Source of the DNA: IDS-8 sp040902105
GTDB taxonomy: Bacteria > Pseudomonadota > Gammaproteobacteria > Steroidobacterales > Woeseiaceae
Assembly (NCBI GenBank): GCA_040902105.1
Contig: JBBDXW010000034.1
Span: 62,001 to 126,000 of the forward strand
Length of the DNA stretch: 64,000 nucleotides
Reading direction: 5' to 3'
In this document: piece by piece, positions 36,575-44,081 of the stretch
How positions within the stretch are numbered: the first letter of the stretch is position 1
Layout: each line of letters opens with the position of its first letter
Notes under the pieces: model-generated
The model's input: only the letters and a program-made list of their open reading frames with translations
Database searches by the model: none
What the model was told of the DNA's origin: nothing
Program-made: the position numbers and the translations under genes

Positions 36575-36720
36575 TTGGGGCCCATAAGCTCTTCGGAGCT
36601 TTCCGATGTACCAGCTCGATGCAGCGAGGGTTCCAGTGCGTCTGAGACCGTTAACAAGCGTGCAGCGGTACATCGTTTTCCATGACAACTCGAACAGTCG
36701 AATGGGCCCCAGAGCCCGAA
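36575..36720 (+). ncRNA. candidate IS110 bridge RNA
   Basis: A perfect UUCG-capped hairpin (AAGCTC/GAGCTT) at 36586-36601 is followed by a 9 bp closing stem CGATGTACC (36604-36612) with GGTACATCG (36667-36675) around a 54 nt loop. An outer pairing GGGGCCCAT (36577-36585) with ATGGGCCCC is also possible. This matches the 5' hairpin plus large guide-loop layout of IS110 bridge RNAs. The loop contains TAACAAGCG (36652-36660), complementary to the attC fragment right of the element. Function is inferred. Confidence 0.5.
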
Positions 36721-36740
36721 TTTAGCAAGAGAGAGTAGCC

Positions 36741-37688
36741 ATGACAAAGAAACGAGAAGCCGTCAACGTCGGCATCGACGTCGGCAAAGCACAGCTTGAT
36801 GTCTGTCTGCTGGAACGAGACATTAAACTGCAGGTGGCCAACCAGGAGGATGCCATCCGCGCACTGATAGCGCGGCTTGCCCGCTACCGCCTGGCACGCA
36901 TCGTCATCGAAGCCACCGGCCGGCTGGAACAGCCCTTGGTGCGAGCCGCCCTGGCCAAAGGGTTGCCGATAATCGTGGTCTCACCGTTAAAGATCCGGCG
37001 CTATGCCGGCGCCATTGGCCAACTGGCCAAGACCGATGCGATCGATGCCCGGCTGATTGCACAGTTCGGCGCCGCGGTGAAGCCTGCAGCACATGCCCCC
37101 ACCGATCCGCAGGCTCGTAAAATCAAGGATTTGATGGTCAGGCGACGCCAGCTCACCGACATGCGCACCATGGAGAAAAACCGCCAACAGGTGATGCCGG
37201 CGGATTTCCATGACAGCATCGACACCCTCATCGCGGTCTTCGATCAGCAACTCAAAGTGCTCGATCGCTGCCTCGACCAGGCGGTCGACCAGCACTGCGT
37301 GTGGCGCCACAAACGCAAACTCCTGACCAGCATGCCTGGCATCGGCAACACCGTCGCCTACACCCTGCTTGGCGATCTTCCTGAGCTCGGCACCCTTAGC
37401 CGAAAACAGATCGCCGCACTCACGGGCGTGGCGCCGTTCAATCGCGACAGTGGGCGCATGCGCGGCAAACGACGCATCCGTGGCGGGCGTGCCAGTTCTC
37501 GAACCGCGCTCTTCTTGAGCGCCATGTCCGCCGTGCGCTTCAATCCAGATATCAAACGCTTCTACGAACGCCTGGTGAAGTCCGGAAAGCACCGCAAAGT
37601 CGCACTCACCGCCTGCATCCGAAAGATCGTCACGGCTCTGAATGCCATGCTACGAGATAACGTGACTTGGAAAACTGCTATGCAATAA
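36741..37688 (+). CDS. IS110-family transposase (DEDD recombinase)
   Basis: 315 residues. The N-terminal RuvC-like DEDD domain has VNVGIDVGKAQLDVCLL (Asp12), ARIVIEATGRLE (Glu near 56) and GQLAKTDAIDARLIAQF (Asp pair near 94-98). The C-terminal transposase_20 domain has LTSMPGIGNTVAYTLLGDLPELG and LTGVAPFNRDSGRMRGKRRIRGGR, with the nucleophilic Ser in DSG. No frameshift or stop, so the enzyme may be active. These recombinases use an RNA guide to choose target and donor DNA. Confidence 0.93.
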   Translation: MTKKREAVNVGIDVGKAQLDVCLLERDIKLQVANQEDAIRALIARLARYRLARIVIEATGRLEQPLVRAALAKGLPIIVVSPLKIRRYAGAIGQLAKTDAIDARLIAQFGAAVKPAAHAPTDPQARKIKDLMVRRRQLTDMRTMEKNRQQVMPADFHDSIDTLIAVFDQQLKVLDRCLDQAVDQHCVWRHKRKLLTSMPGIGNTVAYTLLGDLPELGTLSRKQIAALTGVAPFNRDSGRMRGKRRIRGGRASSRTALFLSAMSAVRFNPDIKRFYERLVKSGKHRKVALTACIRKIVTALNAMLRDNVTWKTAMQ

Positions 37689-37707
37689 CCCTTGACAGAT
37701 CATCACA

Positions 37708-37724
37708 GTCGCTTGTTAGCGGGC
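37708..37724 (-). repeat. attC fragment at right border of IS110-type element
   Basis: Read in cassette direction (minus strand) it is GCCCGCTAACAAGCGAC: an R''-like core CGCTAAC followed by AACAAGCG, like the start of the intact attC sites at 39.6 and 41.1 kb. The rest of the site is missing and IS sequence follows. It would be the attC of the cassette encoding 37716-38132. Confidence 0.55.
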
Positions 37725-38132
37725 ACTTGGCATCTCGTCTCGCTTGACACCCAATAGTTGAGCCACGATGTTGACAATTGACATCGTTGTTGCGAAGCAA
37801 ACCGCCACGTCACCGCGAGAAAAGCTCTGCTCGCAGATCAAGCGCTCGGGCTTCCAATAACCCAGGGCTGCATCAAGCAACTTCCGTGCAATTGGTAGAG
37901 AGCGCATTGTCCCTGAGCCAGCCAGTTTAGTCACAAGAAGGACATCAAGTACGTCCACCGCCTCGCTCGGGCCGACATCGCCGGCTCTTTTTCTCATCGC
38001 CGGATCCGAAATACTAATTGCGTGAGCCAAGGAGCAAAGAGCCCCGCAACAGTAACCTATGGATTGTTCGAACGAAGAATCGTCATTCGAGGAGTCAAGC
38101 AGGCTTTGAGCGATTGCCAAAAACTCCCTCAT
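37716..38132 (-). CDS. hypothetical protein, probable integron cassette gene
   Basis: 138 residues from ATG at 38132, which overlaps the stop of the IS3 fragment frame (ATGA) and has GGGAG upstream. Mostly helical: REFLAIAQSLLDSSNDDSSFEQSIGYCCGALCSLAHAISISDP, later EAVDVLDVLLVTKLAGSG. Ends within the attC fragment, as cassette genes often do. No family recognised. The 5' part may have been altered by the IS3 remnant. Confidence 0.55.
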   Translation of the reverse strand: MREFLAIAQSLLDSSNDDSSFEQSIGYCCGALCSLAHAISISDPAMRKRAGDVGPSEAVDVLDVLLVTKLAGSGTMRSLPIARKLLDAALGYWKPERLICEQSFSRGDVAVCFATTMSIVNIVAQLLGVKRDEMPSAR

Positions 38133-38380
38133 CTCCCGCCACTCATTTGTAAGTGAAACGTCCTGAGCTCGGCTGCGACTTGCTTATCCACTTCCACCCC
38201 CTTCGTCACGATCTGCCCCTCCCGCGCCTGTTTGCGCCAACGAGACAACATGAACGGGTGAATGTAAAGGGACGCGGCGACATCCTGCACTTCAACACCG
38301 GCCAGCTCACTCAATCGTACAGCGGTCGCTTTGAATTCATCACTGTATTTATAGGTCGTTCTCGGCCCTGGTTTCGGCAT
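38129..38380 (-). pseudogene. IS3-family transposase OrfA, truncated
   Basis: 83 residues. MPKPGPRTTYKYSDEFKATAVRLSELAGVEVQDVAASLYIHPFMLSRWRKQAREGQIV is the HTH part of IS3 OrfA. Homology stops at VAAELR, where the leucine-zipper should follow; the last ten residues come from other sequence. OrfB is absent. The IS end lies at 38403-38436. Confidence 0.85.
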
Positions 38381-38402
38381 TTCGACACTCCTGAACAGTT
38401 AG

Positions 38403-38460
38403 TTCAGGGTGTCCACTAGACCGTAGGAAGCATCCCCACCGTTGCATCGCGTTGTTAGGC
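38403..38460 (-). repeat. attC R'' fragment joined to an IS3 end
   Basis: In cassette direction, GTCGCCTAACAACGCGATGCAAC (GCCTAAC core at 38454-38460) starts a normal attC just after the methyltransferase gene. At about 38436 it changes into the IS3 end GGGATGCTTCCT...GTGGACACCCTGAA. The palindromic body and R' of this attC are lost. Confidence 0.65.
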
Positions 38461-38473
38461 GACGTTGCACGAA

Positions 38474-39520
38474 TCAGGTCGGCCGCCCTTCGATGACGCT
38501 CATTGGTGACGCGGTGGGCACCACGGCGCTGAGACGAAAGCCGGCTTCCCGCAGAAGTTCCTCATATTGATCGGTCGTGCGTTCCTGTCCGCCAAGTGCC
38601 ACGAGCATTACGAAGTCCATGATCTTCCCCGCATGCGGTTCATTTCCCGGCGGGATGACCGCTTCTATGAGGAGGAGTCGCCCCGCCTTTGTCATGGCCT
38701 GGCGGCACTTCTTGAGAATTGCCACAGCGCGATCATGATTCCAGTCATGAATAATCCAACTTAGGATATAAGCATCGCCTCCGGCAGGAACTTCGGCGAA
38801 AAAATCGCCGCTCCGAACCTCGCAACGATCGGCAAGTCCCGCCGATGCCATCAACTCCTGTGCGCCCGCCGCCACGTGAGGCAGATCGAAGAGGACGCCC
38901 TTCAGATGGGTGTTGCTCAGCAGGATCGTACGCAACAGCGTGCCATGCCCGCCGCCGACGTCGATAAGTGTCACAACATCAGAAAAATCGTATGCCTTGG
39001 CGATCGCGTTCGCGACCTCGTGGCCGAATTCTCCCATGGCGGCATTGAATACGTCGCCCTCGTGCGGGTGTGCCGCCAGGTACGTAAAGAATTCGGTGCC
39101 CAACACCTGCTTCAAAACGGGCTCGCCCGTCTGGACGCTGTGGAGAGCGTCGGCGAATGTCTTTGGCCACAATGGCAGGCCCGTCATTCTGACCCACGAG
39201 CGCAACGAAGCCGGCCCACCCGTGCGCAGCAATTCACTGATCGCGGTCTGGGCGAAGCGGCCGCCGTCAATTTCGGAGAACACGCCTACGCTGCTCAAGA
39301 GCCGGAGAACTCGGTAGAGCGACGGGGAATGTGTGGAAGTCTCTCGTGCAAGCGTGTCAATCGCCTGGGGGCCGTCAGCCAGCAGATCCGAGATGCCTAG
39401 GTTGGTGGCGAGCGTGAGGGCCGCCTGGATCGTGACTCCTTCGGTGAGAAGGAAGAGCCGCATCGGCGGAGGAAGAGTTTCTACAGCTCCATCATGCTCA
39501 ATCGCATAAGTCAGTGGCAC
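38474..39520 (-). CDS. SAM-dependent O-methyltransferase (acetylserotonin/hydroxyneurosporene MT-like), integron cassette gene
   Basis: 348 residues. The N-terminal winged-helix dimerisation domain (about 15-110; TIQAALTLATNLGISDLLADGPQAIDTLARET...SLYRVLRLLSSVGVF) precedes a Rossmann domain with TLIDVGGGHGTLLRTIL near 190. GVLFDLPHV, GDAYILSWIIHDWNHDRAVAIL (catalytic His candidate) and GRLLLIEAVIPP follow. Family members methylate hydroxyls of small aromatic or carotenoid-like compounds; the substrate is unknown. It lies on the minus strand between two attC sites, in the same direction as the other cassettes. Confidence 0.85.
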   Translation of the reverse strand: MPLTYAIEHDGAVETLPPPMRLFLLTEGVTIQAALTLATNLGISDLLADGPQAIDTLARETSTHSPSLYRVLRLLSSVGVFSEIDGGRFAQTAISELLRTGGPASLRSWVRMTGLPLWPKTFADALHSVQTGEPVLKQVLGTEFFTYLAAHPHEGDVFNAAMGEFGHEVANAIAKAYDFSDVVTLIDVGGGHGTLLRTILLSNTHLKGVLFDLPHVAAGAQELMASAGLADRCEVRSGDFFAEVPAGGDAYILSWIIHDWNHDRAVAILKKCRQAMTKAGRLLLIEAVIPPGNEPHAGKIMDFVMLVALGGQERTTDQYEELLREAGFRLSAVVPTASPMSVIEGRPT

Positions 39521-39549
39521 CGAGCACCTCCTTACAACTAGCGACGCTG

Positions 39550-39609
39550 GCCGAACGACCGTGCTCAGCCGCGCGCCGAAGGCGCGTCGGCTGCAGCGCG
39601 TTGTTGGGC
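39550..39609 (-). repeat. attC site of the serine-hydrolase cassette
   Basis: 60 nt in cassette direction: R'' GCCCAAC (39609-39603), a GC-rich imperfect palindrome CTGCAGCCGACGCGC/GCGCGCGGCTG, and R' GTTCGGC (39556-39550; the consensus GTTRRRY is broken at one base). R'' extended to GTGAGGCCCAAC is the perfect complement of the start of its own cassette (GTTGGGCCTCAC at 41083-41072). Confidence 0.8.
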
Positions 39610-39610
39610 C

Positions 39611-41020
39611 TCACTTGGAAGGCTCTCCGGGCATGATTCGCTCGCCGACGCGCCATGAGCCGCCGGTCAGGGCGGTGATGTGCCCCCGGTCTTCGCGAAC
39701 GAAAGCCAGCCTGGCGCGCCCGTCTTCGCGTGCGAACAGATCCGTGCCGATCGGCACCCAGCGATCGCCCCATAGCTGGAGCGCACCATCATCGACCGTG
39801 ACGTCGAACTCCGGAACCGGTGGGCGATTCGCGCATGTGTGGCAGTTGAAGCTCGCCCGATACGAGCCGGCATAGGGCGGAAGATCCACCCCGTGCAAAG
39901 CCACGGGAGCCACGGCCTGTCCCGGGAGCAGTTGATCGAGCAGCAGCTGGCGCACCGCAAAGCGCAGCGAGGAGCCTTCGCCATGATGGATGATAAAGAA
40001 ACCGAGACTCTCCTCGGGCACGACCACGAGCAGGCTGGCGAAACCGCCGATGTCGCCGCCGTGTTCCGCAACGCCGCGTCCGTTCACCGAGTCCAGCTGG
40101 AAGCCGTAGCCCCAGCCTGGCACGTCCGGATGCAGGGTCGCCTGGGTCGTCATCATTGTGCGCAGCGTGGCACGCGATAGGATCGTCGCTTCGGTGAGGC
40201 CGATCAGGAGACGGCCCATGTCTATCGCCGACGAAACGGCCGAAGCGACCGGCGGCGTGGAATACCACTCGTAATCCATCCGCCGCGACTTGCCGTCGTC
40301 GATCTCATAAGGGGCCGCCAGGCCACCGTCGTCGCCGGCCCTCATCATGATCCGCGAATCGTTCATGATGAGGGGACGGAAGATCCGGGACCGCACGTAG
40401 TCCGCGTAGCCCGAGCCGGTGATCTCTTCCACAAGCAGCCCGGCGAGCGCCATCCCGTAGCTCGAATACGACGTGAATATGCCGGGCGGCCGGTACTGGA
40501 CGAGGTGGTCGGACAGGAAATCACGCAAGGGCCGGATATCCGCCGCGCTATCCGCGCGCCGGCCGGGCAACTCGTCGAGACCTGATGTGTGCCTGAGCAG
40601 ATCGGCCACGATGATCGGCGAGTCGTACTCGTCGGGCACACGCAGTCGCTTGACGTACGTGGCGACTTCTCCGTCGAGCGACAGTTTTCCTGCCTCAACG
40701 AGTTGCATCGCGGCTATCGCGGTCAGAACTTTGGTGATGGACGCAATGGGCCACACGGTATTCGCGTCGGCGGCTTGAGGCGCCTCGACATCTGCGAGTC
40801 CGTATCCGCGGGCGTGGACGATACGGCCGTCGCGAACCACCACCAAGGCCGCGCCCGGCGTGCCGGTGCGCCGTAGCTCGGACTCGATCTTCGCGTCGAT
40901 CGGGCGAAGGGCAGGGTCCACGACGCTTCGCGAAGCGCCCGGCTCCGGAAGTTGCGACACATCCGCATGACAGGCCGCGAGCAGCAGGGCGAGATAGATT
41001 GGCGTGTGCAAGGACGTCAC
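39611..41020 (-). CDS. serine beta-lactamase-like hydrolase (class C/PBP4* type), lipoprotein, integron cassette gene
   Basis: 469 residues. Begins with a lipoprotein-type leader (PIYLALLLAAC, lipobox LAAC at 14-17). The catalytic SxxK is SITK at 94-97 (VWPIASITKVLTAIAAMQLVE); the second motif is SYSSYGMALAGLL, with YSS in place of YxN. HGGDIGGFASLLVVVPEESLGFFIIHHGEG supplies the HGG-type third motif. A C-terminal domain of about 100 residues follows. Members are esterases, D-amino-acid peptidases or beta-lactamases; resistance should not be assumed. The cassette runs 39556-41082 (1,527 bp), large for a cassette. Confidence 0.85.
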   Translation of the reverse strand: MTSLHTPIYLALLLAACHADVSQLPEPGASRSVVDPALRPIDAKIESELRRTGTPGAALVVVRDGRIVHARGYGLADVEAPQAADANTVWPIASITKVLTAIAAMQLVEAGKLSLDGEVATYVKRLRVPDEYDSPIIVADLLRHTSGLDELPGRRADSAADIRPLRDFLSDHLVQYRPPGIFTSYSSYGMALAGLLVEEITGSGYADYVRSRIFRPLIMNDSRIMMRAGDDGGLAAPYEIDDGKSRRMDYEWYSTPPVASAVSSAIDMGRLLIGLTEATILSRATLRTMMTTQATLHPDVPGWGYGFQLDSVNGRGVAEHGGDIGGFASLLVVVPEESLGFFIIHHGEGSSLRFAVRQLLLDQLLPGQAVAPVALHGVDLPPYAGSYRASFNCHTCANRPPVPEFDVTVDDGALQLWGDRWVPIGTDLFAREDGRARLAFVREDRGHITALTGGSWRVGERIMPGEPSK

Positions 41021-41076
41021 GGCTTGTGCCCTCCAACCGATCGGATCTCGTAGACCCGTGAACGAATCACCGTGAG

Positions 41077-41135
41077 GCCCAACGCTCCGCTAATGTGCGC
41101 CGCTTTCGGCGTCACCATTGAGCGGTTTGTTATGA
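41077..41135 (-). repeat. attC site of the first (attI-proximal) cassette
   Basis: 59 nt. Cassette direction: R'' TCATAAC, AACCGCTCAATG, central palindrome GACGCCGAAAGCGGCGCAC, ATTAGCGGAGCG, and R' GTTGGGC (41083-41077). R'' extended to ATTACTCATAAC is the perfect complement of GTTATGAGTAAT at the cassette start (42049-42038). This proves the two ends belong to one excisable cassette, 41083-42048. Confidence 0.9.
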
Positions 41136-41150
41136 GTAATGGCCACAGTA

Positions 41151-42023
41151 CTATCCTATAACCTGACTGCGAAATTCATTAATAGCCATCGCATGTTCTG
41201 ACTCAAGGCCCGGGATTGTCCAGATAGCCCATTGGCTGAAATTATTAAATTTAGGTCTTTCTTCCAAAATATCAGTTACTACTGATGTTGATGCGAGAAC
41301 AGCGACAATTCTGCTTGAAGATAGGTATTTTAAGAAATGACGTTCATGCCTCCCTAGAAATTCCATGTTACGAGCATGTAGCTTATCGCCTGCTTCTTGA
41401 AATTTCTTTGCTTTTAGCAAAACGCCTTCTGGAATCAGATTGTCTATATTCATAGCAACAATACCAAAATCATGCCTTTTCTCTATCTGGGACACAGAAT
41501 TAGATAATACTTTCGGAACACCATTTTCTGAAAAGATTTTTTTACACGGCAGGGCAATACTAAGTTGATTTATATTAACTACTACATCAGGCTCATCTAA
41601 GACTGTACCCGGGATAACTTTCTTAATTTTTGTAAATGCTTCAAGCTCCCACAGGATGCTTTTCGCATGCGAGATATTCCTATTAAAGAAATCCAGAGAT
41701 CCGTTTAGTAGATCTTTTAAGTATTTATCTTTGTTTTTTTCAGACTCTAGTAATTTGATAGCGCTATAAATCCGTTCAATATGGAGTGTACTGAAGAATT
41801 TGTTCATATCAGTACCTGCAATATTTTCTTTAGCCCACTCTGAAGCGACATCCGTAGCATCACTTAATAATGAAAATAGCTGGTGCCCACGGTGAATCTT
41901 GATATTAGATCGAGAGTATAAGTTTTCAATGCCTGTAATATGAGAACTTATAGCCTCATGGCCAAAACTTTGCTTATCTGATCTTTCCGTGACACTCATA
42001 TATTTCTCGAAATCTCGAAGCAA
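41151..42023 (-). CDS. hypothetical protein of first integron cassette, possible PD-(D/E)XK-like nuclease
   Basis: 290 residues, AT-rich codons quite unlike the neighbours. Helical N-terminal half, then SILWELEAFTKIKK (Glu126/128), LDEPDVVVNINQLSIALPCKKIFSENGVPKVLSNSVSQIEK (Asp146, Lys161). The E...PD...xxK spacing and the following QIEK...GIVAMNIDNLIP resemble restriction-nuclease-like folds, but the middle acid of the (D/E)XK triad reads Pro. No ordinary annotation comes to mind. In first position after attI it would be the best expressed cassette. Nuclease function is a hypothesis. Confidence 0.6.
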   Translation of the reverse strand: MLRDFEKYMSVTERSDKQSFGHEAISSHITGIENLYSRSNIKIHRGHQLFSLLSDATDVASEWAKENIAGTDMNKFFSTLHIERIYSAIKLLESEKNKDKYLKDLLNGSLDFFNRNISHAKSILWELEAFTKIKKVIPGTVLDEPDVVVNINQLSIALPCKKIFSENGVPKVLSNSVSQIEKRHDFGIVAMNIDNLIPEGVLLKAKKFQEAGDKLHARNMEFLGRHERHFLKYLSSSRIVAVLASTSVVTDILEERPKFNNFSQWAIWTIPGLESEHAMAINEFRSQVIG

Positions 42024-42037
42024 CCACGATGCTCAAA

Positions 42038-42258
42038 ATTACTCATAACAGTGATTAGGCCGCGTTACGCGATATTGAATTATCGTGCGCGCTTCATAAC
42101 TCCGAATTCGCGGCATTATTCGGTGACCTCAATCTTTCATGAATTCAAAACCTTACTCCATTTCTCCGGTATTCGCCACGTAATATCGTGACTTCCTCTT
42201 TTCCCGAATCCAATACTATTGCTCGTATACACAACATCAATCGGCGGCGGAAAAAGGA
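42038..42258 (-). promoter_or_regulatory. attI region between integrase and first cassette
   Basis: The junction core is GTTATGA (42049-42043 in cassette direction), the site where the first cassette joins the integrase side. The remaining 210 bp up to the integrase ATG should contain attI accessory sites and the promoters. No LexA box (CTGT-N8-ACAG) is seen. Confidence 0.6.
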
Positions 42259-43245
42259 ATGGACTCCACAGTTCACCCACCAAAGCTTCGGGAGAAGGTT
42301 CGGGCTGTCATTCGAACTCGCCGCTACAGCCGCCGCACGGAGAAATCCTATTGGTATTGGATTCGCTATTGTTTTCATGATCTGCGCCATCCGTCGACGA
42401 TGGGGGCACGCGAAGTGCGGGAGTTCCTGACTTGGCTTGCGGTTAATCGCAATGTCGCGGCGGCCGCTCAGAATCAAGCCTTGAATGCCTTGGTATTTCT
42501 GTATAGTACGGTACTGGAACAGCCGCTCGGCTCTATTGGCAACACAGTACGCGCGAAGCGTCCACCCCGGCTCCCGGTGGTACTGTCCCACGACGAAGCC
42601 ATGGCAATCATAACGGAGCTGAAAATGCCTTATCGGCTGATGGCGTCATTGATGTACGGTGCCGGGTTACGGATAGTTGAGTCTGCTCGCCTGCGGGTAA
42701 AGGACATTGATTTCTCGCAGTGTGTAATCACGGTGCGTGACGGGAAAGGCGGGAAGGATCGTACGACTCTTCTGCCGGAGTTGCTCTGCGAACCGCTGCG
42801 AGATCGCGTAGCGGACGTCCGGCAAGACTGCATGACATAAACAACAGCCGATCGGATCCCGGTGACTCTCCCGTTTGCCTTTGCCCGCAAATACCCGAGC
42901 GCTTCAACCTCTGTGCAGTGGCAATGGCTGTTTCCGTCTCTCAGCTTCTGCCGCGATGAACGTGGGGCGGTTATGCAACATCATATTCATACCAGCAGCG
43001 TGCAAAAGGCAGTAAGGGCGGCGGCACAGCAAGTCGCCCTCGGCAAACCCGTGGGTTGCCACACGTTCCGCCACAGCTTTGCCACGGAGTTGCTACGCCG
43101 AGGCAGCGACATCCGCACCGTTCAGGAACTGCTTGGACATAAGGATGCGCGGACTACACAGATTTATACGCACGTCCTCGGTCAGGGGCTTGCAGGTGTC
43201 CGCAGTCCATTGGACAGAACCTCAGATGCTATGCAATCAGTTTAA
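42259..43245 (+). pseudogene. intI: integron integrase IntI, interrupted by one in-frame stop
   Basis: The single reading frame gives 328 codons with TAA at codon 194 (42838-42840); the same frame continues to 43245. N-terminal SAM-like domain: REKVRAVIRTRRYSRRTEKSYWYWIRYCFHDLRHPSTMGAREVREFLTWLAVNRNVAAAAQNQALNALVFLY. Catalytic residues: Arg in YGAGLRIVE, Lys in DGKGGKDR, HxxR in CHTFRHSF, His in LLGHKD, Tyr in IYTHV. The extra helix region before HxxR (RKYPSASTSVQWQWLFP...HHIHTSSVQKAV) is typical of IntI. All catalytic residues after the stop are lost unless it is read through. Confidence 0.93.
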
Positions 43246-43420
43246 GCCTTGGGTTACCGGTGTTTCCTCAGGTAGATTGGAGGAAAAGTTTCCGCGGTAA
43301 TTCCTGCCGGCGCCAGCCGGCCCCGGTCAGGCTCCCTTCGCCGCCGCCCGCACCGGTGCCTCGTCTGGCCAGAGCGGATTCAGTGGAATCGAGCGGCCGG
43401 GGTCGCCGCCGTCGGTGGAC

Positions 43421-44023
43421 TTATTGTGAGGACTGCCTTTCGAGATTCTTCCCAATCAAGTGATCGAGGCTCAGTTTTCCCGCACCTGTAAAAAATAACG
43501 CCAGCAGCATGACGAAGTAGGTGATTGCCCACTCGATGCCGTTGTTCGATACGACGAAGTTGCCGGTCTCGGTCAGCCAGTCGTAGTTGCCGTGATCGCG
43601 CAAGAGGTCCTTCGCCTTGTCCAGGCGCTCGACCGCACCGTCGATGTTCGCTCCCGGAAACGGACTCTGCGGATCGGCAACGGCCTGCCAGCCGTTTTCG
43701 AGGTGCACCTTGAATGCGGCCACCAGCATCTGAATCATCAGCGGAATGGCAAACCAGCGGGTTGCGAGTCCCAGCAGCAGGGCGCCGGCGCCGAGCACTT
43801 CCGTGCTAACGGCGAGCCAGGCCATCAGTGCCGGGAACGGCAAACCGAGCCCCCATTCCGCATTGCCGAACCATTCGATGACGTTGTCCATGCCACCAAG
43901 CTTGTTGGTACCGGCGACCCAGAAGACCGGCACCAGGTACAGGCGCAGGGCGAGCGGACCGAGGAAGTCGACCTTTCGCGTCGCATCGAGCCAGCCCTGC
44001 AGTCGTGTCATGAGTTGCAACAT
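43421..44023 (-). CDS. DoxX-family membrane protein of bufferin/Hvf-type operon
   Basis: 200 residues with four membrane helices. LGPLALRLYLVPVFWVAGTNKLGGMDNVIEWFG and MAWLAVSTEVLGAGALLLGLATRWFAIPLMI are DoxX patterns. An insert of about 45 residues separates helices 3 and 4. It follows the DUF2063 gene by 58 bp. DoxX proteins accompany DUF692/DUF2063 pairs in the hvf/buf clusters that make copper-binding modified peptides. Confidence 0.87.
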   Translation of the reverse strand: MLQLMTRLQGWLDATRKVDFLGPLALRLYLVPVFWVAGTNKLGGMDNVIEWFGNAEWGLGLPFPALMAWLAVSTEVLGAGALLLGLATRWFAIPLMIQMLVAAFKVHLENGWQAVADPQSPFPGANIDGAVERLDKAKDLLRDHGNYDWLTETGNFVVSNNGIEWAITYFVMLLALFFTGAGKLSLDHLIGKNLERQSSQ

Positions 44024-44081
44024 TGCGTGCTCCGGATTCGTTCTTGATTTGGTTCCTGCAGCTGACCGGCGCTGCCGGGAT

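Larger units (their letters stand above)
36571..37707 (+). mobile_element. IS110-family insertion sequence (ends approximate)
   Basis: One transposase gene with about 170 bp of structured non-coding DNA before it and only about 20 bp after its stop before recognisable attC sequence starts (37708). There are no terminal inverted repeats or target duplication, as expected for IS110. The long 5' non-coding part fits the IS110 group, where a bridge RNA is made from the left end. Borders are estimates. Confidence 0.6.

Noticed and set aside
42180..42258. LexA box controlling intI
   Set aside because: No CTGT-N8-ACAG pattern is present upstream of the integrase.
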